Positions 39,182 to 52,591 of a stretch of 64,000 bases of DNA are shown in pieces. This DNA is from Mycobacterium marseillense (GTDB taxonomy: Bacteria > Actinomycetota > Actinomycetes > Mycobacteriales > Mycobacteriaceae). Every line of letters starts with the position of its first letter. Within the stretch, counting starts at the first letter, position 1. A program made the position numbers and the translations under genes. The notes below the pieces were generated by a model, which was not told the DNA's origin, made no database searches, and saw only the letters and a program-made list of their open reading frames with translations. Location of the stretch: assembly GCF_010731675.1 (NCBI RefSeq), contig NZ_AP022584.1:3162001-3226000 (forward strand). Reading direction: 5' to 3'.

Positions 39182-39457
39182 GTAGACGTCGGCGAGGATG
39201 GCCAGCGTCAGGACCACGGGAAGTACCGGCAGGCCGAAGGCGAACCCGGCCCAGGCGTGCTTCCCGCGCCGGAGCTGCCAGGCACCCCAGATCGCGGCGC
39301 CGATTCCCAGTATCACCGAGACCAGCAACACCAACGGACCCCACTGGCCCGCCGTCGCGTTGTCGCCGCTCGAAATGCCCAGCAGCCACACGACATAGCC
39401 GGTCGCCAGGCCGCCGACGGCACCCGCGATCGTCTGAGGCGTGACGGTGCGAATCAT
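39176..39457 (-). CDS. Small conserved membrane protein (Rv0463-like)
   Basis: The 93-aa protein has three hydrophobic segments (about residues 8-27, 42-62 and 70-90). It overlaps the end of the convergent CMD gene by 6 bp and lies 7 bp downstream of lpdC. No known domain is evident. It matches the Rv0463 position. Confidence 0.8.
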   Translation of the reverse strand: MIRTVTPQTIAGAVGGLATGYVVWLLGISSGDNATAGQWGPLVLLVSVILGIGAAIWGAWQLRRGKHAWAGFAFGLPVLPVVLTLAILADVYL

Positions 39458-39464
39458 GTGCGGC

Positions 39465-40862
39465 TCAGAAATTGATCATGTGTCCGGTCAGGCCGTGGAA
39501 GCATTCCTGCAGCGCCTCGGACATGGTCGGGTGCGTGTGCACGTTGCGGGCCAACTCAGTGGCGGTCAGGTCCCACTTCTGCGCCAGCGTCAGCTCCGGC
39601 AGCAGCTCGGAGACGTCGTGGCCGACCAGGTGACCGCCCAGCAGCTCACCGTATTTGGAGTCGGCGATCAGCTTGACGAACCCGCTGGGGTCGCCCACAC
39701 CGTGAGCCTTGCCGTTGGCGGTGAACGGGAACTTCGCCACCACCACGTCGTGGCCTTCCTCGCGGGCCTGCTCCTCGGTGAGGCCGAAGCTGGCGACGTT
39801 GGGCTGGCAGAACGTCGCGCGCGGCATCATTCGGTAGTCACCGAGCGCCAAAGTCTCTGCGCCGGCGATGGTTTCGGCAGCCACCACGCCCTGGGCCTCG
39901 GCGACGTGGGCCAGCTGCAGCTTCCCGGTAACGTCGCCGATGGCGTAGATGTGCTCGATGTTGGTGCGCATGTAGTCGGTGATGCCGATGGCCTTGCGGT
40001 CGGTCAGCGCGACCCCGGCCGCCTCCAGGCCGAACCCCTCGACGTTGGGCGCAAAACCGATGGCCTGCAACACCTTCGCGGCCTTGAGTTCCTGCGCGTT
40101 ACCGTCCTTGCTGACGGCGACGGTCACCTCCGAGCCGTTGTCGGAGATGGACTCGACCTTGGTTCCGAGGAGGATCTTGACGCCCAGCTTCTTGAACTGC
40201 CGCTCGACCTCCTTGGAGACCTCGGCGTCCTCGTTGGGCAGCGCGCGCGGCAAGAACTCGACTACGGTCACGTCGACCCCGTAGTTGCGCAGCACATAGC
40301 CGAACTCCATGCCGATCGCTCCGCAACCGGCGATGATGATCGACTCCGGTAGCTCGCGGGACAGGATCAGTTCCTCGTAGGTGACCACGTTGGCTGACAG
40401 CGACGTGCCGGGAACCAGCCGGGTGCTGCTGCCGGTGGCGATGATGGCGTTGTCGAACGTGACCGTTTCGGTTCCGCCGTCGTTGAGTTCGACCGCGATG
40501 GTGTTGGCGTCGGTGAACCGGCCGTAGCCGTGGATCTCGGTGATCTTGTTCTTCTTCATCAGGAAGTGCACGCCGGCCACGCGCCCGTCGGCCACCTTGC
40601 GGCTGCGGTCGAAGGCGACGCCGTAGTCGAAGGTCGCCTCGCCGCTGATGCCAAAGGTCTTGGCCTCTTTGGTGAAGATGTGCGCGAGTTCGGCGTTGCG
40701 CAGCAGCGCCTTGGACGGAATGCAGCCGACGTTGAGGCACACGCCACCCCAGTACTTCGGCTCGACGACCGCGGTGGAAAGGCCCAGTTGCGCGGCGCGA
40801 ATGGCCGCGACATATCCGCCGGGACCGGCTCCGAGGACGACGACGTCATAGTGAGAAGTCAC
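39465..40862 (-). CDS. lpdC: Dihydrolipoamide dehydrogenase
   Basis: The 465-aa FAD enzyme has [17 protein letters not shown] for FAD binding, the redox-active pair in [16 protein letters not shown], a second nucleotide motif [14 protein letters not shown] and the C-terminal [10 protein letters not shown] with the catalytic His. It is E3 of pyruvate and branched-chain keto-acid dehydrogenases and part of the peroxynitrite reductase system in M. tuberculosis (Rv0462). It is downstream of three small membrane or DUF genes. Confidence 0.97.
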   Translation of the reverse strand: MTSHYDVVVLGAGPGGYVAAIRAAQLGLSTAVVEPKYWGGVCLNVGCIPSKALLRNAELAHIFTKEAKTFGISGEATFDYGVAFDRSRKVADGRVAGVHFLMKKNKITEIHGYGRFTDANTIAVELNDGGTETVTFDNAIIATGSSTRLVPGTSLSANVVTYEELILSRELPESIIIAGCGAIGMEFGYVLRNYGVDVTVVEFLPRALPNEDAEVSKEVERQFKKLGVKILLGTKVESISDNGSEVTVAVSKDGNAQELKAAKVLQAIGFAPNVEGFGLEAAGVALTDRKAIGITDYMRTNIEHIYAIGDVTGKLQLAHVAEAQGVVAAETIAGAETLALGDYRMMPRATFCQPNVASFGLTEEQAREEGHDVVVAKFPFTANGKAHGVGDPSGFVKLIADSKYGELLGGHLVGHDVSELLPELTLAQKWDLTATELARNVHTHPTMSEALQECFHGLTGHMINF

Positions 40863-40911
40863 GTGCCCACCCTAGTGGGCCAGGGCCCCCGCTGGCCGTC
40901 CGGGCGAGGCG

Positions 40912-41262
40912 TCAATACGGAATGACGCCGACGAGGCAGTGGCCCACCCGCTCGCAGTAGTAATAGCCGTACAGGGGGGCGGCGCCGGCCACGGCGGCGA
41001 ACGGCCCGGACAGCAGCGCCAGCGACAGCGCGGAAACCAGCGGCCTGCCGTGGACCATCGCGACCATCACGCCGCCCACCACGCACGCCGTCACGTAGAC
41101 GAGCACCGCGAACAGCGCGGGGGTCTTGTCGATCGAGTCGTACCACCACGAGAACAGGCCTAGCCCGACTACCGCGGCCGCCACCCACACACCGAGGAGC
41201 ACCAGGGCCAACTTCCACCACCTGACGTAGAGGTAGCGGCCGGGGACGGTGACCGAGGGCAC
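40912..41262 (-). CDS. Membrane protein, C-terminal part of a probably frameshifted Rv0461-like gene
   Basis: From the GTG at 41262 the protein has 116 aa: VPSVTVPGRYLYVRWWKLAL, then three hydrophobic segments and the end YYYCERVGHCLVGVIPY. The upstream part of the natural gene seems to lie in another frame (41169-41489, acidic and Pro-rich). The Rv0461 product in M. tuberculosis is, as I recall, about 174 aa, so a single longer protein is expected. It lies 50 bp upstream of lpdC. Confidence 0.7.
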   Translation of the reverse strand: MPSVTVPGRYLYVRWWKLALVLLGVWVAAAVVGLGLFSWWYDSIDKTPALFAVLVYVTACVVGGVMVAMVHGRPLVSALSLALLSGPFAAVAGAAPLYGYYYCERVGHCLVGVIPY

Positions 41263-41489
41263 CGGGCCGGCGGATCCGGTGGCGACTTCGGCTCGGGCTC
41301 ACCGGGCTCGGGCTCGGGTGCCGCGGGCCGCGCGCCGGTGTCCGCAAGCCCGCTGTCGGAGTCGGAGTCGTCGTCGAAGTCGGGGACCCACGATTGCGTG
41401 CCGGTGCCCTCGGCCTCGTCGTCATCGTCGGAGAAGTCCGGCACGAAAGCCTCGGTCCCGGGGCTCGCGGTGTCCTTGTCGTCAGGCAC
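41169..41489 (-). pseudogene. Acidic N-terminal fragment, probably the 5' part of the frameshifted gene
   Basis: ATG 41489 begins MPDDKDTASPGTEAFVPDFS and continues as an Asp/Glu-rich and then Pro-rich domain, typical of a cytoplasmic tail before membrane helices. After about residue 72 the frame turns into Ser/Pro/Arg-rich shadow sequence, while the membrane domain continues in another frame. The shift point must lie between about 41262 and 41300, where GC-rich repeats of GAGCCCGAG could cause slippage or a sequencing error. The start overlaps the end of the upstream small membrane gene by 8 bp. Confidence 0.55.
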
Positions 41490-41760
41490 CGGCGGTCACC
41501 CGCAACGCGACGAGCACACCGAACCAGCCCGGGGCGACCGCCAGGATGAACGACCCCAGCGTGGTGACCCAGCGGCGCCCCGAAAACAGGATCATCGTCA
41601 GACCGAGGACGCTGGGAATACCGACGACCGAGGCGATCGCGATATCCGGGCGGACGCTGGCGTGGACCACCGCGGTGTACGCCACACACGCCAGGGCCCC
41701 GACCGCGCTTCCGATCAGCATGGCGCCGGCCAGTAACCAGGGACGGGGCAGGGGAATCAC
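41482..41760 (-). CDS. Small hydrophobic protein (Rv0460-like)
   Basis: GTG 41760 gives 92 aa (VIPLPRPWLLAGAMLIGSAVG) with three to four hydrophobic segments. The frame is open upstream to 41853 but that part overlaps the DUF779 gene and is Arg-rich. It matches the small hydrophobic Rv0460 by position. Function is unknown. Confidence 0.72.
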   Translation of the reverse strand: MIPLPRPWLLAGAMLIGSAVGALACVAYTAVVHASVRPDIAIASVVGIPSVLGLTMILFSGRRWVTTLGSFILAVAPGWFGVLVALRVTAGA

Positions 41761-41779
41761 TTTCTCGACTGTACTGCGG

Positions 41780-42285
41780 TTACCGACCCGGAGGGCATGT
41801 CTGCGCGCCCGCGTCGGCCACCACCGGACCTCGCGTCGCGGGGCGTTCCCCACGCTCGTAACCGGCGCCCGTGATGACCGGCGCGCCGGTCAGGGACTCC
41901 TGTTCGGCCGCGGTGAAGCCGCGGCCGCGCGACAGGAACCTGACGCCGTCGGGCGCCTCCAGGCTGAATCCACCGCCGCGACCGGGCACCACGTCGATCA
42001 CCAATTGGGTGTGCTTGTCGCGATAGTGGGCCGCGTACTGGGGGCCTGAAATCCACACCGGCACGCCATCTGTCCCGACATCGAGCACGCCGAGCAGGAC
42101 GTCGCGATCGCCGACGAGGAAGTCGCCCAGCGGGTAGCACATCGGCGACGAGCCGTCGCAGCAGCCGCCGGACTGGTGGAACATCACTGGGCCGTGGGTC
42201 GCCTGCAGCCGCGTCAGCACCTCGGCGGCCGGGGCGGTGATGACCACTCCCGGTGGGGGTCCGGCGGCATCGCGGCGCCGCTCCA

Positions 42286-42286
<1 letters not shown>
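41780..42286 (-). CDS. DUF779 protein, partner of aldehyde dehydrogenase (Rv0459-like)
   Basis: The 168-aa protein begins MERRRDAAGPPPGV and has the DUF779 core VMFHQSGGCCDGSSPMCYP with three clustered cysteines and YWISGPQY-like VWISGPQYAAHYRDKHTQL. DUF779 genes regularly follow acetaldehyde-type dehydrogenases. The ATG overlaps the dehydrogenase stop by 1 bp (TGATG), so the pair is translationally coupled. Confidence 0.87.
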
Positions 42287-43809
<1,523 letters not shown>

Positions 43810-43865
43810 TGCTCTCACTCCTCATTCGGCCGTGTAATACACCTCACAGTACCGCCGCGGCCACA

Positions 43866-45977
43866 ATGGCTTCCATGGCTTCCATGACGTCGCAAGCGCG
43901 CACCGCCCCGCAAGACGGCCAAGACCCCTACCTCTGGCTCGAGGACGTCACCGGTGACGAGGCGCTGGATTGGGTGCGGGCACGCAACGAGCCGACGCTG
44001 ACGCGCTTCCGCGACGCCGACTTCGAGCGGATGCGCACCGAGGCGCTCGAGGTGCTCGACACCGATGCCCGCATCCCCTATGTGGTGCGCCGCGGCGAGT
44101 ACCTCTACAACTTCTGGCGCGACGCCGCCAACCCCCGCGGGCTGTGGCGGCGCACCACGCTGGACAGCTACCGCGCCGACAGCCCCGAGTGGGACGTGCT
44201 GATCGACGTCGACGAGCTGGGCCGCGCCGACGGCGAGAAGTGGGTGTGGGCCGGCGCCGCCGTCATCTACCCCGAGTACACCCGCGCTCTGGTCAGCCTC
44301 TCCCGCGGCGGCTCGGACGCCTCCATCGTGCGCGAATTCGACATGGCAACAAGGGAATTCGTGGCCGACGGGTTTGAGCTGCCGGAAGCCAAGTCGCAGG
44401 TCAGCTGGGAAGACCCCGACACCGTCCTGGTCGGCACCGACTTCGGCCCCGATACGCTCACCGAATCCGGCTATCCGCGGGTGGTCAAGCGCTGGCGCCG
44501 GGGCACACCCCTGGCCGAGGCCGAGGCCGTGTTCGAGGGCGCCCGTTCCGACGTGAACGTGGCGGCCAGCGCCAGTCGCATTCCCGGCTTCGAACGCACC
44601 CTGATCGGCCGGGCCCTGGACTTCTGGAACGAAGAACTCTACGAGCTGCGCGGCGCGGAACTCATCCGCATCGACACCCCCACCGACGCCAGCGTGAGCC
44701 TGCACCGTGAATGGCTGCTGATCGAGCTGCGCAGCGAGTGGTCCTTCGGCGGCACGACCTATGGCACCGGGTCGCTGCTGGCCGCGAAATACGAGGAATT
44801 CCTCGCCGGCACAGCACAATTGCAAGTGGTCTTCGAACCCGACGAACACACGGCGCTCAACCACTACGCGTGGACCCGCGACCGGCTGTTGATCGTCTCG
44901 CTGGTCGACGTGGCCAGCCGCGTCGAGATCGCCACGCCGCCATCGCGTGACGACCCGCTGCGCCCGGCTCCGCCGCCCTTGCGATCGTCACGCGGGGCCT
45001 GGCGGCGCGAACCGGTGGCCGGGATTCCGGCCGCCACCAACACCGTCGTCGTCTCCGCCGACGACACCGGCGACGAGTTCTTCCTGGATTCCAGTGGATT
45101 CGATACCCCGTCCCGGCTGATGCGGGGCACCGATGACGGGACCCTCGAGCAGCTCAAATCCGCCCCGGCGTTCTTCGCTGCCGAAAACATCTCCGTGGCA
45201 CAGTATTTCGTGAATTCGCAGGACGGCACGCCGATCCCCTACTTCGTAGTGCAACCCGGCGGAGCGGCGTCCGACGGGCCGGCGCCCACCCTGCTCTACG
45301 GCTACGGCGGGTTCGAGTCGTCGAACACGCCCGGCTACAGCGGGGTGCTGGGCCGGTTGTGGCTGGCCCGCGGCGGCACGTACGTGCTGGCCAACATTCG
45401 CGGCGGCGGTGAATACGGCCCCGGATGGCACACCCAGGCGATACGCGAGGGCCGGCACAAGGTGGCCGAGGACTTCGCGGCCGTGGCAACCGATTTGGTG
45501 GACCGCGGCATCACCCGCGTCGACCAACTCGGCGCGCAGGGCGGCAGCAACGGCGGCCTGCTGATGGGCATCATGTTGACCCAGTACCCGGAGAAGTTCG
45601 GCGCGCTGGTGTGCAGCGTGCCGCTGCTGGACATGAAGCGCTATCATCTGCTGCTCGCGGGCGCCTCGTGGGTTGCCGAATACGGCGACCCGGACAATCC
45701 CGACGACTGGGAATTCATCGCCGAATACTCGCCGTACCAAAACATTTCGTCGAGCCGCCGGTACCCGCCGGTGCTGATGACCACGTCTACCCGCGACGAC
45801 CGGGTGCATCCGGGCCACGCCCGCAAGATGACGGCGGCCCTCGAGGCCGCCGGTCATCCGGTCTTCTACTACGAGAACATCGAGGGCGGCCACGCCGGCG
45901 CCGCCGACAACGAGCAGGTCGCGTTCAAGTCGGCGCTGACGTATTCGTTCCTATGGCAGATGCTCGCGCGGCCATAG
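43866..45977 (+). CDS. Prolyl oligopeptidase family protein (Rv0457c-like)
   Basis: From ATG 43866 the protein has 703 aa; two more in-frame ATGs follow at 9-bp spacing (43875, 43884). The N-terminal beta-propeller region ends near residue 430 and the alpha/beta-hydrolase domain has the nucleophile in GAQGGSNGGLLMG, Asp in STRDDRVHPGHA and His in EGGHAG. It cleaves short proline-containing peptides. It has no clear signal peptide. Confidence 0.92.
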   Translation: MASMASMTSQARTAPQDGQDPYLWLEDVTGDEALDWVRARNEPTLTRFRDADFERMRTEALEVLDTDARIPYVVRRGEYLYNFWRDAANPRGLWRRTTLDSYRADSPEWDVLIDVDELGRADGEKWVWAGAAVIYPEYTRALVSLSRGGSDASIVREFDMATREFVADGFELPEAKSQVSWEDPDTVLVGTDFGPDTLTESGYPRVVKRWRRGTPLAEAEAVFEGARSDVNVAASASRIPGFERTLIGRALDFWNEELYELRGAELIRIDTPTDASVSLHREWLLIELRSEWSFGGTTYGTGSLLAAKYEEFLAGTAQLQVVFEPDEHTALNHYAWTRDRLLIVSLVDVASRVEIATPPSRDDPLRPAPPPLRSSRGAWRREPVAGIPAATNTVVVSADDTGDEFFLDSSGFDTPSRLMRGTDDGTLEQLKSAPAFFAAENISVAQYFVNSQDGTPIPYFVVQPGGAASDGPAPTLLYGYGGFESSNTPGYSGVLGRLWLARGGTYVLANIRGGGEYGPGWHTQAIREGRHKVAEDFAAVATDLVDRGITRVDQLGAQGGSNGGLLMGIMLTQYPEKFGALVCSVPLLDMKRYHLLLAGASWVAEYGDPDNPDDWEFIAEYSPYQNISSSRRYPPVLMTTSTRDDRVHPGHARKMTAALEAAGHPVFYYENIEGGHAGAADNEQVAFKSALTYSFLWQMLARP

Positions 45978-45987
45978 GATCGTCGAC

Positions 45988-46314
45988 GTGTCAGCGATCC
46001 AACGCATCGAACTCACCCTGCTGGCGACCGGGCTGATCTTCATCCTGGCCTCGGCGGCACAGGCGCGCTACCGCTTCGTCAAGCACCGTCGTGCCGGCCG
46101 GCGGTTCTACTGGGCGACCGCGATCATCGGCATCGTCTGCTTTGCGGTGGGGACCGGCCAGCTGTGGCCCAACGGCGTCGCCGCGGCGGCGATCTTTTCG
46201 GCCATCATCGCGTTCTCGGCCTACCTCACCACCCCGTACCTGAAGATCGGCGGGCGGATCTATGCGTCCTCGCCGGAAAACCGCGAGGCCGACCCGCCCA
46301 CCGAGGAGCGCTAG
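45988..46314 (+). CDS. Small conserved membrane protein
   Basis: GTG 45988 gives 108 aa with three hydrophobic segments (about 8-25, 42-58 and 63-82) and a hydrophilic tail ENREADPPTEER. It lies 10 bp after the peptidase gene and 2 bp before echA2, so it belongs to this operon. I do not recognise the family. Confidence 0.75.
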   Translation: MSAIQRIELTLLATGLIFILASAAQARYRFVKHRRAGRRFYWATAIIGIVCFAVGTGQLWPNGVAAAAIFSAIIAFSAYLTTPYLKIGGRIYASSPENREADPPTEER

Positions 46315-46316
46315 CG

Positions 46317-47222
46317 ATGCCGGACTTCGAGACGCTGCTCTACAAGACGGCCGGCGCGGTTGCCACCATCACCCTGAACCGGCCCGAGCAGCTGAACACG
46401 ATCGTGCCGCCCATGCCCGACGAGATCGAGGCCGCCGTCGGCCTGGCCGAGCGCGACCCGGCCGTCAAGGTCATCGTGCTGCGCGGGGCGGGCCGGGCGT
46501 TCTCCGGCGGCTACGACTTCGGCGGCGGGTTCCAGCACTGGGGCGAGTCCATGATGAGCGACGGGAAATGGGATCCCGGCAAGGACTTCGCGATGGTCAG
46601 CGCCCGCGAGACCGGGCCGACGCAAAAGTTCATGGCCATCTGGCGCGCGTCCAAGCCGGTGATCGCCCAGGTGCACGGCTGGTGCGTGGGCGGGGCCAGC
46701 GACTACGCGCTGTGCGCCGATCTCGTCATCGCCAGTGAGGACGCCGTGATCGGCACCCCCTACAGCAGGATGTGGGGCGCGTACCTGACCGGGATGTGGC
46801 TCTACCGGCTGAGCCTGGCCAAGGTGAAATGGCACTCGCTGACCGGCCGCCCCCTGACCGGCGTGCAGGCCGCCGAGATCGAGCTGATCAATGAGGCGGT
46901 GCCCTTCGAGCGCCTCGAGGCGCGGGTGGCCGAGATCGCGGCCGAACTGGCGCAGATCCCGTTGTCGCAGTTGCAGGCGCAGAAGCTGATCGTCAACCAG
47001 GCCTACGAGAACATGGGCCTGGCCTCCACCCAGACGCTGGGCGGCATCCTCGACGGCCTGATGCGCAATACGCCCGACGCTCTGGGCTTCATCAAGATCG
47101 CGGAGGCCGACGGCGTGCGCGCGGCCGTCGAGCGCCGCGACGGTCCGTTCGGGGACTACAGCCAGGCCCCACCCGAGCTCCGGCCGGACCCCTCGCACGT
47201 CATCGTCCCTGATCGGGACTGA
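46317..47222 (+). CDS. echA2: Enoyl-CoA hydratase/isomerase family protein EchA2
   Basis: The ATG at 46317 gives 301 aa. Crotonase motifs are VATITLNRPEQLN, GRAFSGGYDFGGGF (oxyanion hole) and VHGWCVGGASDYALCADLVIAS. It matches Rv0456c by position and length. The C-terminal extension has the PSHVIVPDRD end. It probably hydrates enoyl-CoA; the catalytic Glu positions of true hydratases are not both evident. Confidence 0.9.
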   Translation: MPDFETLLYKTAGAVATITLNRPEQLNTIVPPMPDEIEAAVGLAERDPAVKVIVLRGAGRAFSGGYDFGGGFQHWGESMMSDGKWDPGKDFAMVSARETGPTQKFMAIWRASKPVIAQVHGWCVGGASDYALCADLVIASEDAVIGTPYSRMWGAYLTGMWLYRLSLAKVKWHSLTGRPLTGVQAAEIELINEAVPFERLEARVAEIAAELAQIPLSQLQAQKLIVNQAYENMGLASTQTLGGILDGLMRNTPDALGFIKIAEADGVRAAVERRDGPFGDYSQAPPELRPDPSHVIVPDRD

Positions 47223-47301
47223 TACTGAGACAGGCTAGGGATCCGCTGGAAGTGACCTGGGAAATGTCCGCGTCCGGCCAAAAAGTGCTACCGTAACTGC
47301 T

Positions 47302-47754
47302 ATGTCTCGGCTGAGTACCGGCCTGCGTGCAGGCGCCACGTTCCTTGCTCTGGGTATTACCGCTGCGATTTTTCCGTCGACCGCGGTAGCCGACTCCACG
47401 GAGGACTTCCCGATCCCCCGCCGGATGATCAACACCACGTGTGACGCCGAGCAGATCCTGGCGGCCGCCCGGGACACCAGCCCGGTGTACTACCAGCGCT
47501 ACATGATCGACTTCAACAACCACCCCAACGTGAACCAGGCCGCCATCGACAAGGCGCACTGGTTCTACGCGTTGTCGCCGCAGGACCGCCGGAACTACTC
47601 GGAGAACTTCTACGCGCCACAGTCCGATCCGCTGTGGCTCGCCTGGCCCAACCACATGAAGATCTTCTGGAACAACAAGGGCGTGGTCGCCAAGGCCACC
47701 GACATCTGCAACCAGTACCCGCCCGGCGACATGTCGGTGTGGAACTGGTCGTAA
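47302..47754 (+). CDS. Secreted Rv0455c-like protein, implicated in siderophore export
   Basis: The 150-aa protein has a Sec signal peptide ([20 protein letters not shown] to about AVA) and a mature domain with exactly two cysteines, in [11 protein letters not shown] and [11 protein letters not shown], which could form the disulfide that cinches the fold. Rv0455c is reported to be needed for mycobactin secretion and virulence in M. tuberculosis. A strong terminator follows 30 bp after the stop. Confidence 0.9.
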   Translation: MSRLSTGLRAGATFLALGITAAIFPSTAVADSTEDFPIPRRMINTTCDAEQILAAARDTSPVYYQRYMIDFNNHPNVNQAAIDKAHWFYALSPQDRRNYSENFYAPQSDPLWLAWPNHMKIFWNNKGVVAKATDICNQYPPGDMSVWNWS

Positions 47755-47784
47755 TCCTCACGGCATAAGCGGTATTCACCCACC

Positions 47785-47822
47785 CAGCGCCCAGGAATCT
47801 CCTCCTGGGCGCTGAGTCTTTT
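47785..47822 (+). terminator. Terminator after the Rv0455c-like gene
   Basis: Perfect 12-bp arms CAGCGCCCAGGA and TCCTGGGCGCTG (47785-47796, 47803-47814) with a 6-nt loop are followed by AGTCTTTT. Confidence 0.85.
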
Positions 47823-47861
47823 GGTGTGCCCTCCTGCCGTTTTTCCACGACTAGAAAGGTA

Positions 47862-47891
47862 CGGCCCGCACCGGAGAACCGGTGCGGGCCG
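47862..47891. terminator. Second hairpin upstream of the SOD gene
   Basis: Perfect 13-bp arms CGGCCCGCACCGG and CCGGTGCGGGCCG with a 4-nt AGAA loop lie 40 bp beyond the first terminator and 115 bp before the SOD start. It is read as a backup terminator or as part of the SOD leader. Confidence 0.55.
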
Positions 47892-48005
47892 CGTGGCTGT
47901 CGGTACACCCACCGACACGAATTACGGTACCTCGGAACAAATTATTTGGCTACCCGAAATCTCGCGGTATGTTCGGACGACAGCCCACACCGACGAGGGA
48001 GAGCC

Positions 48006-49618
<1,613 letters not shown>

Positions 49619-49651
49619 CCACCCGCAGCGGGCTGCTCACGCTTCGTAGGA

Positions 49652-52591
49652 TCAGCGCGGCTGTACCACTCCGCCCGCCGGGTGCTCCTCGACGTCGTTG
49701 AGGATCAGCTCGCGCACCGCGGGACGCGGCCCGTATGGCCGCAGCATGGTGCTGGCCGGCCGTGGTCGCACATGCTGCGGCCACCAGAACCAGCGCCCGA
49801 GCATGGTGGCCAGCGACGGTGTCATGAACGACCGCACGATCAAGGTGTCGAACAGCAGACCCAGCGCGATCGTCGTACCCACCTGGGCCATCACCAGCAG
49901 CGGGCTGAACATGAACGTGGCCATCGTGGCGGCGAACACCAGGCCGGCGGAGGTGACCACCGAGCCCGAACCGGCCATCGCGCGGATCGTCCCGGTTTTG
50001 AGCCCGGCGTGGATTTCCTCTTTGAACCGCGATATCAGCAGCAGGTTGTAGTCCGAGCCGACCGCCAGCAGCAGGATGACCGCCATCGCCAGCACCATCC
50101 AGTGCAACTTCATACCGAGGATGTACTGCCATAAGAGCACGGACAGTCCGAATGAGGCGCCCAGCGACAGCAACACCGTACCGACGATCACGACGGCCGC
50201 CACGACGCTTCGGGTGATCACCAGCATGATGATGAAAATCAAAGTGGCCGCGGCGATTCCAGCGATCAGCAGGTCGATGTCGGAGCCGTCGTGCATGTCC
50301 TTGTACGTCGCGGCGGTGCCGCCGAGGTAGACCTTGGCGCCCTCCCAGGGCGTGCCCTTGATCGCCTCGTGCACAGCCTGCTTGATCGGCTCGATGTGGT
50401 TGATGCCTTCCGGAGTCGCCGGGTCGCCTTCATGGGAGATGATCAGCCGGACGGCGTGCCCGTTCGGCGAGATGAACTGTTTGAGACCTCGTGCGAAGTC
50501 CGGGCTCTTGAACGCCTCCGGCGGAAGGTAGAACGTGTCGTCGTTCTTCGCTTTGTCGAAGGCATCGCCCTGCGCGGTGGCGTTGTCGGACTGCGCTTTC
50601 GCCTGTTCGTTAAGACCCTGGGTGATCGCATAGTTCGACATGATCGTGTCGAGGTTGCGCTGCTGGCTCTCGATCTGCGGCGGTATCAGCGCCACCAGCT
50701 TGGGCTGAATCTTGTCCAGCTTGTCGAGGTTCGCGCTCAGGTTGACGATGTTCTCGGCCACCTGGTCGATGCCGTCGAGCGCGTTGAAGACCGACCGGAG
50801 TGCCCAGCAGGCCGGGATGTCGTAACAGTGCTTCTCCCAGTAGAAGTAGCTGCGGATCGGCCGGAGGAAGTCGTCGAAGTTGGCGATGTCGTCGCGCAAC
50901 CTCTCGGTGATCTGGACGGTTTCCTTGGTGAGCTTGGTGGTCTCATGTGTCGTGTTGCTGAGATCCTGGGTCACCTGCATCTGCTCATGCAGCGTTGCCA
51001 TCGTCTTGTGCAGCTCGTCCGCCTGCTTGAGCAGGTTCGCCGCCTGCTCGTCCTGATAGTGCTGGGTCTGGATCCGCCCCGCGGCTTGTGCGCCCATCTG
51101 AAAACCGAGGGTGCTGTGGTCGAGCGGCGTGCCCAACGGCCGGGTGATCGTCTGCACCCGGCCGATACCGGGGATGTGGAAGACCGCCTTGGCGACCTTG
51201 TCCAGGACCAGGAAATCGGCCGGGTTACGCAGGTCGTGATCGGTCTCGATCATCAACAGCTCGGGATTGAGCCGAGCCTGGTCGAAGTGCCGGTCCGCGG
51301 CGGCATAACCGACATTGGCCGGGGTGTCCGCCGGCAGGAAGTGGCGGTTGTCGTAGTCCGTCTTGTAGCCGGGCAGGGCGAGCAGACCCACCAACGCGAT
51401 GGCGATGGTCACCGCGAGAACCGGTGCGGGCCAACGGACGACCGCGGTGCCCATGCGACGCCAGCCCCGGGTCTGCAGGATGCGCTTCGGGTCCATGAGT
51501 TTGAAGAACGACGCCACCGTCAGTATCGCCGGAGCCAGCGTCAAAGCCGCGAGCACCGCGACCAGCATGCCGACCGCACACGGCACCCCCAGCGACTGGA
51601 AGTACGGCAGCCGGCAGAAGCTCAGGCAGTACATCGCGCCGGCGATGGTCAGGCCCGATCCCAGCACGACATGCGCGGTGCTGTGGAACATGGTGTAGAA
51701 CGCTTGTTCGCGGGTTTCGCCCAGACCGCGGGCCTCGTGATAGCGGCCGACCACGAAGATCGCGTAGTCCGTCCCGGCGGCGATCGCCATCAGCACCAGC
51801 ATGTTGTTGGCGAAGGTCGACAGCCCCATGACGCCGTAGTTACCGAGCGTCGCGACGACACCGCGGGCCGCTGCCAGCTCGATGAACACCATGGCCAGCA
51901 TGATCAGCACGGTGCTCACCGACCGGTAGACGAACAGCAGCATCAGGATGATCACCAAGAACGTGACGAGCGTGACCTTCGCTACGCCCTTTTCACCGGC
52001 GTGGGACTGATCAGCGAACAGCGGGCCCGCGCCGGTGACGTATGCCTTGATTCCCGGCGGCGCGGGCACCGAGTCCACGATCTTGCGGACGGCCGCGGCA
52101 GACTCGTTCGCCAGCCCGCCGCCCATGTTGCCGGCGAGGTAAACCTGGACGTACGCGGCCTTTTGATCGTGGCTCTGGGAACCCGCCGCCGTCAGCGGAT
52201 CGCTCCAGAAATCCTGGACGTGCTGAACGTGTTTCTTGTCTTGCTCGACGCGCCTGACGATCTCGTCGTAGTAGCGGTGCGCTTCGGCCCCGAGTGGCTT
52301 GTCGCCCTCCAGCAGGATCATGGCCGAGTTGTCGGAGTTGAACTCTTTGAACGTCGACCCGACTTTCATCATCGACTGAAAGGACGCCGCGTCGGTCGGA
52401 CTCATCGACACCGAGTGGGTTTTGGCGACGACCTCCAGCTGCGGGGCCACGGTGTTGGTGACGAACACGATGCCCAACCACACCAGGACGATCGGCAGGG
52501 CCAGCTTATGGATCATCCGCGGCAGGAACGGCGGGATCAGCGGCTGCGAGATGGGCTGCGCGGCAGAATCAGCCGCGCCCGGCTCGCTCAT
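49652..52591 (-). CDS. MmpL-family RND lipid/siderophore transporter (MmpL4/MmpL5-like)
   Basis: ATG 52591 ([12 protein letters not shown]) gives 979 aa. Twelve predicted membrane helices are split by two large periplasmic domains; the second holds a long coiled coil (about residues 500-720, [19 protein letters not shown]). Family motifs include [19 protein letters not shown] and [14 protein letters not shown] with the proton-relay Asp-Tyr pairs. It likely exports mycobactin or lipids with the MmpS partner, whose gene overlaps its start by 4 bp. Confidence 0.93.
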   Translation of the reverse strand: MSEPGAADSAAQPISQPLIPPFLPRMIHKLALPIVLVWLGIVFVTNTVAPQLEVVAKTHSVSMSPTDAASFQSMMKVGSTFKEFNSDNSAMILLEGDKPLGAEAHRYYDEIVRRVEQDKKHVQHVQDFWSDPLTAAGSQSHDQKAAYVQVYLAGNMGGGLANESAAAVRKIVDSVPAPPGIKAYVTGAGPLFADQSHAGEKGVAKVTLVTFLVIILMLLFVYRSVSTVLIMLAMVFIELAAARGVVATLGNYGVMGLSTFANNMLVLMAIAAGTDYAIFVVGRYHEARGLGETREQAFYTMFHSTAHVVLGSGLTIAGAMYCLSFCRLPYFQSLGVPCAVGMLVAVLAALTLAPAILTVASFFKLMDPKRILQTRGWRRMGTAVVRWPAPVLAVTIAIALVGLLALPGYKTDYDNRHFLPADTPANVGYAAADRHFDQARLNPELLMIETDHDLRNPADFLVLDKVAKAVFHIPGIGRVQTITRPLGTPLDHSTLGFQMGAQAAGRIQTQHYQDEQAANLLKQADELHKTMATLHEQMQVTQDLSNTTHETTKLTKETVQITERLRDDIANFDDFLRPIRSYFYWEKHCYDIPACWALRSVFNALDGIDQVAENIVNLSANLDKLDKIQPKLVALIPPQIESQQRNLDTIMSNYAITQGLNEQAKAQSDNATAQGDAFDKAKNDDTFYLPPEAFKSPDFARGLKQFISPNGHAVRLIISHEGDPATPEGINHIEPIKQAVHEAIKGTPWEGAKVYLGGTAATYKDMHDGSDIDLLIAGIAAATLIFIIMLVITRSVVAAVVIVGTVLLSLGASFGLSVLLWQYILGMKLHWMVLAMAVILLLAVGSDYNLLLISRFKEEIHAGLKTGTIRAMAGSGSVVTSAGLVFAATMATFMFSPLLVMAQVGTTIALGLLFDTLIVRSFMTPSLATMLGRWFWWPQHVRPRPASTMLRPYGPRPAVRELILNDVEEHPAGGVVQPR

